A stretch of DNA of 21,056 nucleotides, taken from positions 1 through 21,056 of the forward strand of contig CAUQKV010000025.1 of the NCBI GenBank assembly GCA_963518845.1, given 5' to 3'. This DNA comes from JABCPE02 sp963518845 (GTDB lineage: Bacteria > Bacteroidota > Bacteroidia > Flavobacteriales > Weeksellaceae). Below the pieces are notes generated by a model that saw only the letters and a list, made by a program, of their open reading frames with translations, did no database searches and was not told the DNA's origin. Made by a program: the position numbers and the translations under genes. This document shows, piece by piece, positions 6,711 through 14,517 of this stretch; positions within the stretch are counted from its first letter, which is position 1, and each line of letters opens with the position of its first letter.

Positions 6711-9476
6711 TTATCCTATTAAATTTTCCAAATCAAACACTCGCTGGATTACCTGTTTTTGGTTTTTATCAAAACCTTTGTGCGTACCTGGAGCAGGCGT
6801 ACCGCTGGACACTGGCGCGATTACCTGAATATCTGTATTTCTCAAGTTTCTCAGAATATACGCCCAAGCTCCCATATTTTCTGGTTCTTCCTGCACCCAT
6901 ACTATTTCTTTATTATGGGCATATCTGTTCATTATCCCTGCAAGAGTTTCCTTATCCAAAGGATACAGCTGTTCCAATCTTACTAGCGCCACTCTTTCCT
7001 CATTTAGCTCTTCTCTTTTTGCTAAAAGCTCGTAGTAGATTTTACCGCTACAAAGGGCTACCCTCTCCACTTTTTCAGCATCTATCAGAGTATCATCTAT
7101 CAGAGTTTGGAACTCTCCATTTGCCATTTCTTCAATTCCAGAAACTACTTTTGGATGTCTCAACAAGGATTTTGGAGTCATCACTACCAATGGTTTTCTG
7201 AACGGCAGTTTCATTTGTCTTCTTAGCAAATGGAAATAATTGGCCGGCGTGGTACAATTTGCCACAAAAATATTTTCATTAGCACAAAGTGTAAGGAATC
7301 TTTCCAATCTCGCGGAAGAGTGCTCTGCGCCCTGCCCCTCCATTCCATGAGGAAGCAGCATCACAAGTCCGTTTTGGATTTTCCATTTTTCCTCTGCTGC
7401 TACCAAATATTGGTCTATGATAATCTGCGCCCCATTAGCAAAATCCCCGAACTGCGCCTCCCAAATCGTAAGGGTTTTCGGAGAAGCAAGGGCATAGCCA
7501 TAGTCAAAACCAAGAACGCCATATTCGGAAAGATGGGAATTATAGATATCAAATCTGCTGTCAGAAACATTTTTTAAATAAATATATTCTTCCTCCGTGT
7601 CTTCCGTTTTCAAAACGGCATGACGGTGAGAAAAAGTTCCACGCTCCACATCCTCTCCCGAAATACGGACATTATAGCCCTCTTTCAGCAGGGAAGCATA
7701 CGCCAGCAACTCTCCTAGTGCCCAGTCCAGTTCGTTGGTTTCCTGAACCATTTTCAGTCGCTGCTGGAAAAGACGAATAATTTTATTAATGAATTTTTTA
7801 TCGCTTGGAAGCTCAAAAAGTTTTTGTGCCAATTCTTTTAATTCAGCTAAATCAAATCTGGTATCCACCTTTTCCAAGGTTTTTCCCACAGCTGATTTTG
7901 AAAAATCACGCCAATCTTCCTCCATGAAAATAGACATCTGATTGCGCTCTATTTCCTTCGCTGCCTCAAAATTTTCATCCAAAAGAAGCTTAAACTCCTG
8001 CTCCATTTCTGCGATGATTTCATTCGAAACGATGCCTTCTTGAAGCAGTTTTTGTTTATAAATTTTCCTTGGGTTAGGATGATTTGCGATTATATCATAT
8101 AGTTTAGGCTGGGTAAATCTCGGTTCATCCCCTTCGTTATGTCCATATTTTCGGTAACCTAAAAGATCTATATATACATCTTTATGGAATTTGGCTCTAT
8201 AATCCGCCGCAAAACGAATGGCATGCACCACAGCCTCCACATCATCGGCATTGATATGCATCACAGGCGAATCTGTAACTTTCGCTATATCAGTACAATA
8301 AGTAGAAGAACGAGCATCGAGATAGTTCGTCGTAAAACCTACCTGATTATTCACAACGATATGCACCGTTCCGCCTGTTTTATAGCCGTCCAGTGTCATC
8401 ATCTGGGCGATTTCATAAACAATTCCCTGCCCTGCGATGGCAGCATCTCCATGAATGACAATCGGTAAAACTTTGGTGTAATCTCCTTTGTATTGGTCTA
8501 TTTTCGCTCTACAAATCCCTTGAACCAAAGCTCCCACGGTTTCCAAATGAGATGGGTTAGGAACAAGATTGATTCTAACCTCCTCGCCAGAAGCCGTTGT
8601 CACTCTTTTAGATGCACCGAGATGGTATTTCACATCGCCAGAGAAGACATCTTCATCGAATTCCTTTCCTTCAAATTCGGAAAATATTTCTTTATATGAT
8701 TTTTGGAAAATATTACTCAGAACATTCAGCCTTCCACGGTGAGCCATTCCCAGAACTACCTCATCTACACCATGCTGTGAAGAATAGCTAATAAGCTGGT
8801 CTACTGCTGGGATAAGGGACTCGCCGCCTTCCAGAGAGAACCTTTTCTGCCCAACAAATTTGGTATGAAGAAAGCGTTCAAAAGCTATGGCTTGGTTTAG
8901 TTTATGCAAAATCTGGCGTTTTTCCTCCACGGAAAGAATCGGATGATTTTCATTTTCTGCAATCCATTTTCTGATGAAATTTTTCTCTTCCACATTTTTG
9001 ATGTGAATATATTCCACCCCGATAGAGTCACAATATATCTGCTCTAAACGCTTGATAATTTCTTCCAAAGTAGCTGGAGCAGCCATTCCGACCTGTGTAG
9101 CACAGTCGAATTTCTTACCTAAATCAGCCCTTGTAAGACCAAAATTCTCAATATCAAGAGTCGGCGAATACTCTCTACGCTTCCTTACAGGATTGGTCTT
9201 GGTAAAAAGATGCCCTCTGGTACGATAAGCCTCAATGAGATTGATAACCTTAAATTCTGTGAGGATATCCTCTGGCACGGCGCCTGTATTTATGGTCGTT
9301 TGCACCATTTGAGGAACTTCCTGCACTGATCCTCCATAATTCTCTAATGCAAAATCAAAGCCCTGAAAAAACGACTTCCACGAAGGCTCTATACTATCAG
9401 GACTCTGAAGATATTGTTGATACATACTGTCTATCAACTCTATATGCGCTGTATTTAAAAATGAAAACCTGTCCAT
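6711..9476 (-). CDS. sucA: 2-oxoglutarate dehydrogenase E1 (thiamine diphosphate-dependent)
   Basis: A 921-residue homodimeric-type E1, close to the roughly 930 residues usual for SucA. It decarboxylates 2-oxoglutarate and succinylates the E2 lipoyl group. The N-terminal E2-contact segment YLQSPDSIEPSWKSFF (22-37) is typical. Substrate and ThDP motifs visible are GMAHRGRLNVL (243-253), GDAAIAGQG (343-351) and NNQVGFTTN (376-384). The transketolase-like pyrimidine and C-terminal domains follow. ATG 9474-9476 is preceded by AGGAGA (9488-9493), one of the few Shine-Dalgarno-like runs here, and by a TAAATTTG -7 element. It is first in the sucA-sucB operon. Confidence 0.96.
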   Translation of the reverse strand: MDRFSFLNTAHIELIDSMYQQYLQSPDSIEPSWKSFFQGFDFALENYGGSVQEVPQMVQTTINTGAVPEDILTEFKVINLIEAYRTRGHLFTKTNPVRKRREYSPTLDIENFGLTRADLGKKFDCATQVGMAAPATLEEIIKRLEQIYCDSIGVEYIHIKNVEEKNFIRKWIAENENHPILSVEEKRQILHKLNQAIAFERFLHTKFVGQKRFSLEGGESLIPAVDQLISYSSQHGVDEVVLGMAHRGRLNVLSNIFQKSYKEIFSEFEGKEFDEDVFSGDVKYHLGASKRVTTASGEEVRINLVPNPSHLETVGALVQGICRAKIDQYKGDYTKVLPIVIHGDAAIAGQGIVYEIAQMMTLDGYKTGGTVHIVVNNQVGFTTNYLDARSSTYCTDIAKVTDSPVMHINADDVEAVVHAIRFAADYRAKFHKDVYIDLLGYRKYGHNEGDEPRFTQPKLYDIIANHPNPRKIYKQKLLQEGIVSNEIIAEMEQEFKLLLDENFEAAKEIERNQMSIFMEEDWRDFSKSAVGKTLEKVDTRFDLAELKELAQKLFELPSDKKFINKIIRLFQQRLKMVQETNELDWALGELLAYASLLKEGYNVRISGEDVERGTFSHRHAVLKTEDTEEEYIYLKNVSDSRFDIYNSHLSEYGVLGFDYGYALASPKTLTIWEAQFGDFANGAQIIIDQYLVAAEEKWKIQNGLVMLLPHGMEGQGAEHSSARLERFLTLCANENIFVANCTTPANYFHLLRRQMKLPFRKPLVVMTPKSLLRHPKVVSGIEEMANGEFQTLIDDTLIDAEKVERVALCSGKIYYELLAKREELNEERVALVRLEQLYPLDKETLAGIMNRYAHNKEIVWVQEEPENMGAWAYILRNLRNTDIQVIAPVSSGTPAPGTHKGFDKNQKQVIQRVFDLENLIG

Positions 9477-9507
9477 TACATTTTAATTCTCCTACTTTTT
9501 TGAGTTA

Positions 9508-9515
9508 CAAATTTA
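9508..9515 (-). promoter_or_regulatory. -7 element of the sucA-sucB operon
   Basis: On the minus strand the octamer is TAAATTTG, an exact TAnnTTTG match, 31 bp upstream of the sucA ATG. No clear -33 TTG box is seen. Confidence 0.6.
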
Positions 9516-9533
9516 TAAATTTTAGTATTAATT

Positions 9534-10577
9534 TTAATAAACTGGGAATGATAATTTCAGCACCACCTCATTCTCATTATACGGAGCCTCTACAAATAGT
9601 TCTTCCAGCTTTCCGTTTTGAAGAAGGTCTTTCCTTATCTTATCCAAAAGTTTGGCTATAGCTTTGGTTCGTTGTTCGTATCTTCCTTTATAATAAACGC
9701 TGTAATATTTTGATTTTTTAATGGTTCTAAAAGCAAAATTATTATCCGAAACATTCACTTTTTGGGACAAAGGAACGCCATAGAAATACGAAACTTCTTT
9801 GTTTTTAAGCTCCCCCGCCTCCGTGAAAAGCACTGGCTCTCCGAACTCATCTTCCCGCTTTGAGAGGTCTTTGGTCACATAGCTGAAAACCCTATTGTGG
9901 TTGATGACTATATTTTTAAACAAAGCTCCTTTTTTATTAGATGTGCTCACATTTACCCCTAGAAACAGCCTTTCATCCTGCTCCTCTATCATGATACTGT
10001 CATATTTTATCTGATTGAACATCACCTCTTTATCCACTTTTCCTGAAAGAAGATTGGTAAGATTTTTGACACTTACAGTTACATTATTATTTATATAACT
10101 TTCTATATCAGAATCTACCGCCTTAAACCTAAGCAACAGAGGATATTTAGGCGTATTTACCTGCCATACAATCTTGGTTTTATCTCCTTTTGGATAAAAA
10201 TTTACATTGATTTTATATGGAACTTCTTTTCGTTCTTGGTATAATTCATAGCTGATGCTCTTATTTTCTTTGATTTTTCTGATAAAGACCTCTCCATATT
10301 TATTTTTATCCTTCGCGTGATTGTAACTCATGGAACTTCCCTCCCCCTCGTATGGCAAAAAATAACGAAAGCGATAATCTTTATCTGACAAAAAATAATC
10401 ATTCCACCTCGTAAGATTCTGTAAATCATTAAACTGCGGGAAAACTTTATCCAAAGGAAACTCTATTTCCTTTTCCACTACAAAAGAGTTTTTCTCCTCA
10501 AAAAAATAATACATCACAGCCGTATAGCCTGATGCCAACAAGACTAATAAAAGCAAAATAATCCTAAACCAGCGCAC
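9534..10577 (-). CDS. Membrane-anchored SRPBCC plus GyrI-like ligand-binding protein
   Basis: Read from GTG 10575-10577 this is a 347-residue protein. MRWFR then a hydrophobic segment (about 6-25) forms a signal anchor. An SRPBCC/polyketide-cyclase-like region (about 33-175, with EFPLDKVFPQFNDLQNLTRWND) is followed by a C-terminal region (about 190-347) resembling the GyrI-like effector-binding domain (YYSVYYKGRYEQ, then EVVLKLSFPV near the end). Both folds bind hydrophobic small molecules. An in-frame ATG at 10637 would add 20 residues, but an exact -7 element (10594-10601) lies inside that extension, so the GTG start is preferred. It is divergent from the response regulator/MATE operon. Ligand and function are unknown. 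It has no DNA-binding domain, so it is not a BmrR-type regulator itself. Confidence 0.75.
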   Translation of the reverse strand: MRWFRIILLLLVLLASGYTAVMYYFFEEKNSFVVEKEIEFPLDKVFPQFNDLQNLTRWNDYFLSDKDYRFRYFLPYEGEGSSMSYNHAKDKNKYGEVFIRKIKENKSISYELYQERKEVPYKINVNFYPKGDKTKIVWQVNTPKYPLLLRFKAVDSDIESYINNNVTVSVKNLTNLLSGKVDKEVMFNQIKYDSIMIEEQDERLFLGVNVSTSNKKGALFKNIVINHNRVFSYVTKDLSKREDEFGEPVLFTEAGELKNKEVSYFYGVPLSQKVNVSDNNFAFRTIKKSKYYSVYYKGRYEQRTKAIAKLLDKIRKDLLQNGKLEELFVEAPYNENEVVLKLSFPVY

Positions 10578-10593
10578 TACAAAATATTTTAAG

Positions 10594-10601
10594 CAAATAT
10601 A
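10594..10601 (-). promoter_or_regulatory. -7 element of the SRPBCC/GyrI-like gene
   Basis: TATATTTG on the minus strand, an exact consensus match, 16 bp upstream of the proposed GTG start at 10577. It would lie inside the coding region if the ATG at 10637 were used. Confidence 0.6.
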
Positions 10602-10694
10602 TAATATTTCCGCATTTTTACAGAACAATTTGTGCATATAAATTCACTCCTCCATTCTTCATCAAAGCCATAAAAGAAAAAAATAAAATTTTCT

Positions 10695-10702
10695 TACCTT
10701 TG
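10695..10702 (+). promoter_or_regulatory. -7 element of the response regulator/MATE operon
   Basis: TACCTTTG matches TAnnTTTG exactly and ends only 4 bp before the ATG at 10707, so the transcript would start at or very near the first codon. Confidence 0.6.
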
Positions 10703-10706
10703 TCTC

Positions 10707-11891
10707 ATGCAAAAAATCTTAATAGTAGAAGACGAAAAAAGTATCTCTAACATATTGGAAAACATACTTTCAGATGAGATACAAGGCTCTGAAATCACCA
10801 TCGCTGAAAATGGTTTGGACGCCTATAAATTGATAGAAAAAAATGACTTTGACCTGATTATTTCAGACATCAAAATGCCCAAATTATCAGGGAACGAACT
10901 CCTCACCCAAAGTCTTTCAATAAAGCCTGAAAGCGTTTTTCTAATGATTTCGGGACATGCGGATATAGACACCGCCGTAACCTGCCTGAAAAACGGAGCG
11001 TATGATTTCATCTCCAAGCCTATTGATATCAACAGGCTGATTACGAGTGTAAAAAACGCCTTGGAAAAGAAGGATTTACAAAATACTAAAAATTCGCTCA
11101 TCAAAGAAAACACCCAACTGAAAAAGAAAGTCAGCAAAAAATACCAAATGATTGGCGAATCTCCTGCTCTGAAAAACATTCAAAGCATGATAGAGAAAGT
11201 AGCGCCATCTGATGCCAGAGTCCTAATCACAGGTTCCAACGGTTCTGGAAAAGAGCTGGTAGCACACGCCATCCATTCCCTCAGCGAACGCAGCAAAAAC
11301 CCTATCGTAGAGGTAAACTGCGCCGCTATTCCTTCGGAACTCATTGAAAGTGAACTCTTTGGGCATGTAAAAGGTTCTTTCACAGGAGCTATCAAGGACA
11401 AACAAGGGAAATTCGAACAAGCCAACGGCGGCACTCTTTTCCTAGATGAAATCGGTGATATGAGCCTCGTAGCCCAAGCCAAAGTCCTTCGTGCTTTGCA
11501 GGAAAATAAAGTTTCGCCTGTGGGAAGCGACAAGGAAATAAAAGTAGATGTGCGCGTGCTGGCAGCGACCAACAAAGATTTGAAAAAAGAAATAGAAGTA
11601 GGAAAATTCCGTGAAGACCTCTACCATAGGCTTTCCGTGATAGAAATCCATGTTCCTTCTCTGGACGAAAGAAAGGACGATATTCCTATTTTAGTGAAAC
11701 ATTTCGCAAAGCTCATCTCTGAGGAGCAGGGAACTTCGGTAAAAGAATTTGATGACAAAGCCATAAAAACCCTCCAAAACTTCTCATGGACAGGAAATAT
11801 CCGAGAACTTAGAAATGTAGTAGAAAGGCTGATTATATTAGGTTCAAACCCTGTAACAGCAGAAGATGTAACCAATTTTGTAAGAAAATAA
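10707..11891 (+). CDS. NtrC-type sigma-54 response regulator lacking a DNA-binding domain
   Basis: A 394-residue two-domain regulator. The receiver domain (1-120) has acidic pocket residues E8/D9, phosphorylatable D54 (IISDIKMP) and K104 (SKP). A coiled linker (about 122-145) leads to an AAA+ sigma-54 activation domain (about 147-390): Walker A-like GSNGSGKE (176-183), sigma-54 contact loop GSFTGA (223-228, consensus GAFTGA), Walker B LFLDEIGD (244-251), arginine-finger region FREDLYHRL (301-309) and sensor II WTGNIREL (361-368). The protein ends about 25 residues after sensor II, leaving no room for the usual Fis-type HTH. FlgR of Helicobacter and CtcC of Chlamydia are known examples of this arrangement, so it may activate from solution. 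The cognate kinase is not in the window. MATE follows 4 bp later. Confidence 0.9.
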   Translation: MQKILIVEDEKSISNILENILSDEIQGSEITIAENGLDAYKLIEKNDFDLIISDIKMPKLSGNELLTQSLSIKPESVFLMISGHADIDTAVTCLKNGAYDFISKPIDINRLITSVKNALEKKDLQNTKNSLIKENTQLKKKVSKKYQMIGESPALKNIQSMIEKVAPSDARVLITGSNGSGKELVAHAIHSLSERSKNPIVEVNCAAIPSELIESELFGHVKGSFTGAIKDKQGKFEQANGGTLFLDEIGDMSLVAQAKVLRALQENKVSPVGSDKEIKVDVRVLAATNKDLKKEIEVGKFREDLYHRLSVIEIHVPSLDERKDDIPILVKHFAKLISEEQGTSVKEFDDKAIKTLQNFSWTGNIRELRNVVERLIILGSNPVTAEDVTNFVRK

Positions 11892-11895
11892 TTTT

Positions 11896-13239
11896 ATGCT
11901 TTTATCACTTAATCTTAAATATACCCGAGAATGTTTTAAACTCGCTCTCCCTGTGATGCTTACACAGCTGGGACAGGTTTCCGTGAATTTGTTTGATAAT
12001 ATGATGGTGGGAAATATGCTGGGCGCCAACGCACTGGCTTCCACGGCATTAGCAAACTCTGTTTTTATCTCAGTTTTTATTTTTGGAGTTGGAGTTTCAT
12101 TTGCCATTCCACCATTAGTCTCTGAGGCTCAGGCTCAAAAAGACCATGACAGAATCAATAGTGTTTTTCGCCACGGAGCAGTGATAAATACCATCATCGG
12201 AACGATTTTGACTTTCATCCTATTAGCCATAGCGCCACTATTACACTACGCCAAACAACCAGAAGAAATAATTCCTGATGCTATTTTATACCTTTCTATC
12301 ATTTCGCTGAGTGTGATTCCGATAATGAAATTTCAGACTTTGAGAGAGGTTTCCGAAGGGCTGTCCTACACCATCGGCGTAACGATAGCCACTGTTTCTG
12401 CGAACCTCATCAATGTAATTCTGAACTATGTTTTCATGAAAGGACTTTTCGGTCTGGAACCGATGGGCGTAGCTGGTGCAGCCTATGCAACGCTGATTGC
12501 AAGGATTTTCTCCGTTATTTTCCTGTACATCGTGATGAAAAGAAATTCCATCACAAGAAGATACATTAACGAACTGAGTTTCAAGGTTTCTCTTTTCAAA
12601 AAGGAAATGTTCCAAACTCTGCTGAAATTAGGTCTTCCTACGGCTATGCAGTTGTTTTTTGAAGTGACAGCCTTTGCTTTAGCAGCCTTTATCTGCGGTA
12701 TGGTAAGTACTACGGACATCGCTGCCCACCAAGTTACGATGAGCATGGCTTCTTTTACTTTTAATCTTTGTGCTGGTTTTGGTGTGGCTTCTACGATTAT
12801 GATTGGGAAAAAACGAGGAGAAAAAGATTTCGTAGCCGTGAGAGAAATCGGGATTAACAACATGAAAATAGTTTTCCTATTCATGCTTATAAACTGTCTG
12901 ACCTTTACCATTGGTAAAAATGTCCTGCCTACATTCTTTACAAAGGAAGATGAAACAGCCGTGATTGCTCTGGCTTCGCAGCTGCTGGTTCTTGCTTCAC
13001 TTTTCCAGCTTTCGGATGGATTACAGCTGGTTTCTTTAGCGTGTCTGCGCGGATTACAAGATGTAAAAATACCGAGCGTCATTACATTCATCGCCTACTG
13101 GGTGGTAACGCTTCCATTAGGATTTTTCCTCTGTATAACCATGAAAATGGGCGCTTATGGTATGTGGGTAGCCTTTGGGATAGGACTTACCATTTCTGCT
13201 ACACTGCTTACTGTCCGATTTTTAAAAATCAGTTCCTAA
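11896..13239 (+). CDS. MATE-family multidrug/cation efflux transporter
   Basis: A 447-residue polytopic membrane protein with the MATE fold, expected to have 12 transmembrane helices in two homologous halves and to export organic cations or drugs in exchange for Na+ or H+. The N-terminal region (LALPVMLTQLGQVSVNLFDNMMVGNMLGANALA, split over TM1 and the following loop) and the equivalent segment in the second half (LGLPTAMQLFFEVTAF, about 233-248) are diagnostic and show the internal duplication. It starts 4 bp after the response regulator stop, so it is co-transcribed with it. The pairing suggests shared control, but such an operon does not prove the regulator controls efflux. Substrate unknown. 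Confidence 0.93.
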   Translation: MLLSLNLKYTRECFKLALPVMLTQLGQVSVNLFDNMMVGNMLGANALASTALANSVFISVFIFGVGVSFAIPPLVSEAQAQKDHDRINSVFRHGAVINTIIGTILTFILLAIAPLLHYAKQPEEIIPDAILYLSIISLSVIPIMKFQTLREVSEGLSYTIGVTIATVSANLINVILNYVFMKGLFGLEPMGVAGAAYATLIARIFSVIFLYIVMKRNSITRRYINELSFKVSLFKKEMFQTLLKLGLPTAMQLFFEVTAFALAAFICGMVSTTDIAAHQVTMSMASFTFNLCAGFGVASTIMIGKKRGEKDFVAVREIGINNMKIVFLFMLINCLTFTIGKNVLPTFFTKEDETAVIALASQLLVLASLFQLSDGLQLVSLACLRGLQDVKIPSVITFIAYWVVTLPLGFFLCITMKMGAYGMWVAFGIGLTISATLLTVRFLKISS

Positions 13240-13242
13240 AAT

Positions 13243-13257
13243 AAAAAATAGAGATTT
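13243..13257 (+). repeat. 15-bp direct repeat, left copy
   Basis: AAAAAATAGAGATTT begins 4 bp after the MATE stop codon and recurs exactly at 14994-15008. The two copies bracket the toxin-antitoxin-like operon and most of the gene-free region. Confidence 0.6.
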
Positions 13258-13415
13258 GGGTTAAATCCTAAATAAATGGATAAGAATAAAGTAGAAAATA
13301 TTTTCTAGTCGGGAATAGTGTTTTTAGTTATTATAGTCTAAAATAAACATTATGAAAGTTATAAATGTTATTCTATTTAGTTAATGCTAAGCTATATAAA
13401 AGTGTATTATCATAA

Positions 13416-13441
13416 AAAAACTGCCTTAAAAAGCCGTTTTT
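13416..13441. terminator. Terminator downstream of the toxin-like gene
   Basis: On the minus strand AAAAAC, a one-base mismatch, then GGCTTT pairs with AAGGC, a mismatch and GTTTTT, followed by a T run. Pairing uses one G-T wobble that exists only on the minus strand, so it fits the minus-strand operon best, though T runs flank both sides. It begins 7 bp past the toxin-like stop codon. Confidence 0.65.
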
Positions 13442-13447
13442 TTGTTT

Positions 13448-13855
13448 TTATGGAAAAAAACCATACTGTTTACAAGCTTTACCAGATAATATTCTATTAA
13501 CATGAATAAGCTTCTTACACTGTTCCAGAAGTTCTGGATCTAATTTCCCTAATAAAGCTTCCGGTCTATTCTTTACCGCCCACTCTATCTTGGTCTTATC
13601 TGTTTCATATGGGCTGTTTAAATCAATATAACTGTCTCTTTTTAAGAAAAAAGGATAATCTTCCTGCTTTATTTCTATGCACATCTGCTGCTGAAATTCT
13701 GTCTTATAAATATTTTTATTGATTTTAGAATTAATCAGCACATTCAGATACTGCATTTTCTGATCCGAATATCCTAAAATAATAATAAATTTCTCTTTTG
13801 GTGGTTTTGTCTGTCCATAAAAGATATGAATAATATCTCCTGATTGAAGTGCCAT
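13448..13855 (-). CDS. Candidate MazF/PemK-like toxin partner of Panacea protein
   Basis: A 135-residue protein not firmly recognised. It reads like a diverged MazF/PemK endoribonuclease: GDIIHIF at 6-12 (GDIV start of the SH3-like barrel), a strand FIIILGYSD at 23-31 (family ALVLS), LINSKIN at 40-46 (family PITSQI), DSYIDL at 74-79 (family VLxDQ), and a C-terminal helix GKLDPELLEQC at 103-113 (family GxLxPELL). The Arg that normally precedes the second strand is K22 here, so catalysis could differ. Translation starts 3 bp after the Panacea gene stop. Known: Panacea domains neutralise many unrelated toxins. Inference: this is the toxin. It could instead be another SH3-like protein. Confidence 0.6.
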   Translation of the reverse strand: MALQSGDIIHIFYGQTKPPKEKFIIILGYSDQKMQYLNVLINSKINKNIYKTEFQQQMCIEIKQEDYPFFLKRDSYIDLNSPYETDKTKIEWAVKNRPEALLGKLDPELLEQCKKLIHVNRILSGKACKQYGFFP

Positions 13856-13858
13856 ACG

Positions 13859-14407
13859 CTAAAACCATTCATCATTATTAAACTCTTCCTTTTCCCGAAG
13901 ATAAGCAATCTGCTCATCATTAGCCCCGCCTGCTTTGGCAATAGAATAAATATCTATCTCATCCCACATATTGCCCGTCTCTTCATAGGCTTGGTCGTGT
14001 GATTTTTTCAGAAGTTCATTAAAACTAAGATTCTTATTTTCTGCGATAGATTTATCTAAACATTCTATCTGTATTTTTGTAAATTCATCTAAATCTACTT
14101 TTTGCAGGGCAACAAAATTATGCTCGCCTGTTTTTTGTAAATATTCTGATAGAAATTTTTTATCTAATAACTCATTTCGCCCTTCTACTGCTTTCATAAT
14201 ATCATAAGCATGATATGCTACTGGACCATAAGGATTCTTCTCATACCAGTCCTCCGTTACTTTCTGGTTGTATTCTACTAAACCATATTGATCTGCAAAA
14301 TATAATATTTTCAAAATATTATACTTATTCAAAGGACCACCCACACTATTTAAAATATAGAGTATAGGGTTTAAAAATTTAGTGATTTTTTCTCTGTTTT
14401 GTTCCAT
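13859..14407 (-). CDS. Panacea (DUF4065/SocA-like) antitoxin-domain protein
   Basis: A 182-residue soluble protein made almost entirely of a Panacea domain, the fold first known from the antitoxin SocA and phage GepA. Signature segments are NKYNILKILYFADQYGL (27-43) and YEKNPYGPVAYHAYDIMK (55-72), followed by a helical C-terminus with HDQAYEETGNMWDEIDIYSIAKAG (137-160, read in two parts). No separate helix-turn-helix domain is apparent. It is first in a two-gene operon with the small toxin-like gene, the arrangement expected of a type II toxin-antitoxin module in which it binds and neutralises its partner. The promoter carries a perfect inverted repeat, consistent with autoregulation. Domain assignment is strong; antitoxin activity is inferred. 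Confidence 0.85.
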   Translation of the reverse strand: MEQNREKITKFLNPILYILNSVGGPLNKYNILKILYFADQYGLVEYNQKVTEDWYEKNPYGPVAYHAYDIMKAVEGRNELLDKKFLSEYLQKTGEHNFVALQKVDLDEFTKIQIECLDKSIAENKNLSFNELLKKSHDQAYEETGNMWDEIDIYSIAKAGGANDEQIAYLREKEEFNNDEWF

Positions 14408-14449
14408 AAGTAGGACACATTTCTAATTAAACAAAAAAAGTGATACAAC

Positions 14450-14472
14450 TTTTTACATTGCAAATGTAAAAA
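14450..14472. promoter_or_regulatory. Inverted repeat over the Panacea operon promoter (candidate operator)
   Basis: TTTTTACATT (14450-14459) and AATGTAAAAA (14463-14472) form a perfect 10-bp inverted repeat with a 3-bp centre. It completely contains the minus-strand -7 element TACATTTG (14461-14468), 53 bp upstream of the start codon. Occupancy would block the promoter. Confidence 0.6.
14461..14468 (-). promoter_or_regulatory. -7 element of the Panacea/toxin-like operon
   Basis: TACATTTG on the minus strand, an exact TAnnTTTG match. No convincing -33 TTG is visible. A second inverted repeat lies where upstream promoter contacts would be. Confidence 0.6.
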
Positions 14473-14490
14473 AAATATTTCTAAAAATAA

Positions 14491-14517
14491 TAAGGTAATC
14501 TGTATTAAATTACCTTA
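14491..14517. repeat. Second inverted repeat upstream of the Panacea operon
   Basis: TAAGGTAAT (14491-14499) and ATTACCTTA (14509-14517) are perfect 9-bp arms around a 9-nt spacer, located about 18 bp upstream of the operator-like repeat. It could be a second regulatory site or chance in AT-rich DNA. Confidence 0.5.

Larger units (their letters stand above)
13240..13447. other. Intergenic region between MATE and toxin-like gene
   Basis: About 208 bp, AT-rich, without a credible gene. It contains the first copy of a 15-bp direct repeat (13243-13257), a perfect 16-bp palindrome (13292-13307, two halves TAGAAAAT/ATTTTCTA), a 10-codon ORF of no evident meaning at 13352-13384, and a terminator hairpin at 13416-13441. 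Confidence 0.6.

Noticed and set aside
10707..13239. Search for a -24/-12 sigma-54 promoter (TGGCAC-N5-TTGC) controlled by the response regulator
   Set aside because: TGGCAC occurs only inside coding sequence in the window without a correctly spaced TTGC.
13292..13307. Perfect 16-bp palindrome TAGAAAAT/ATTTTCTA
   Set aside because: No promoter or gene start next to it, and AT-only style symmetry; not enough to call a binding site.
13352..13384. 10-codon ORF MKVINVILFS resembling the start of a signal peptide
   Set aside because: No continuation in any frame and no promoter; could be a remnant but cannot be supported.
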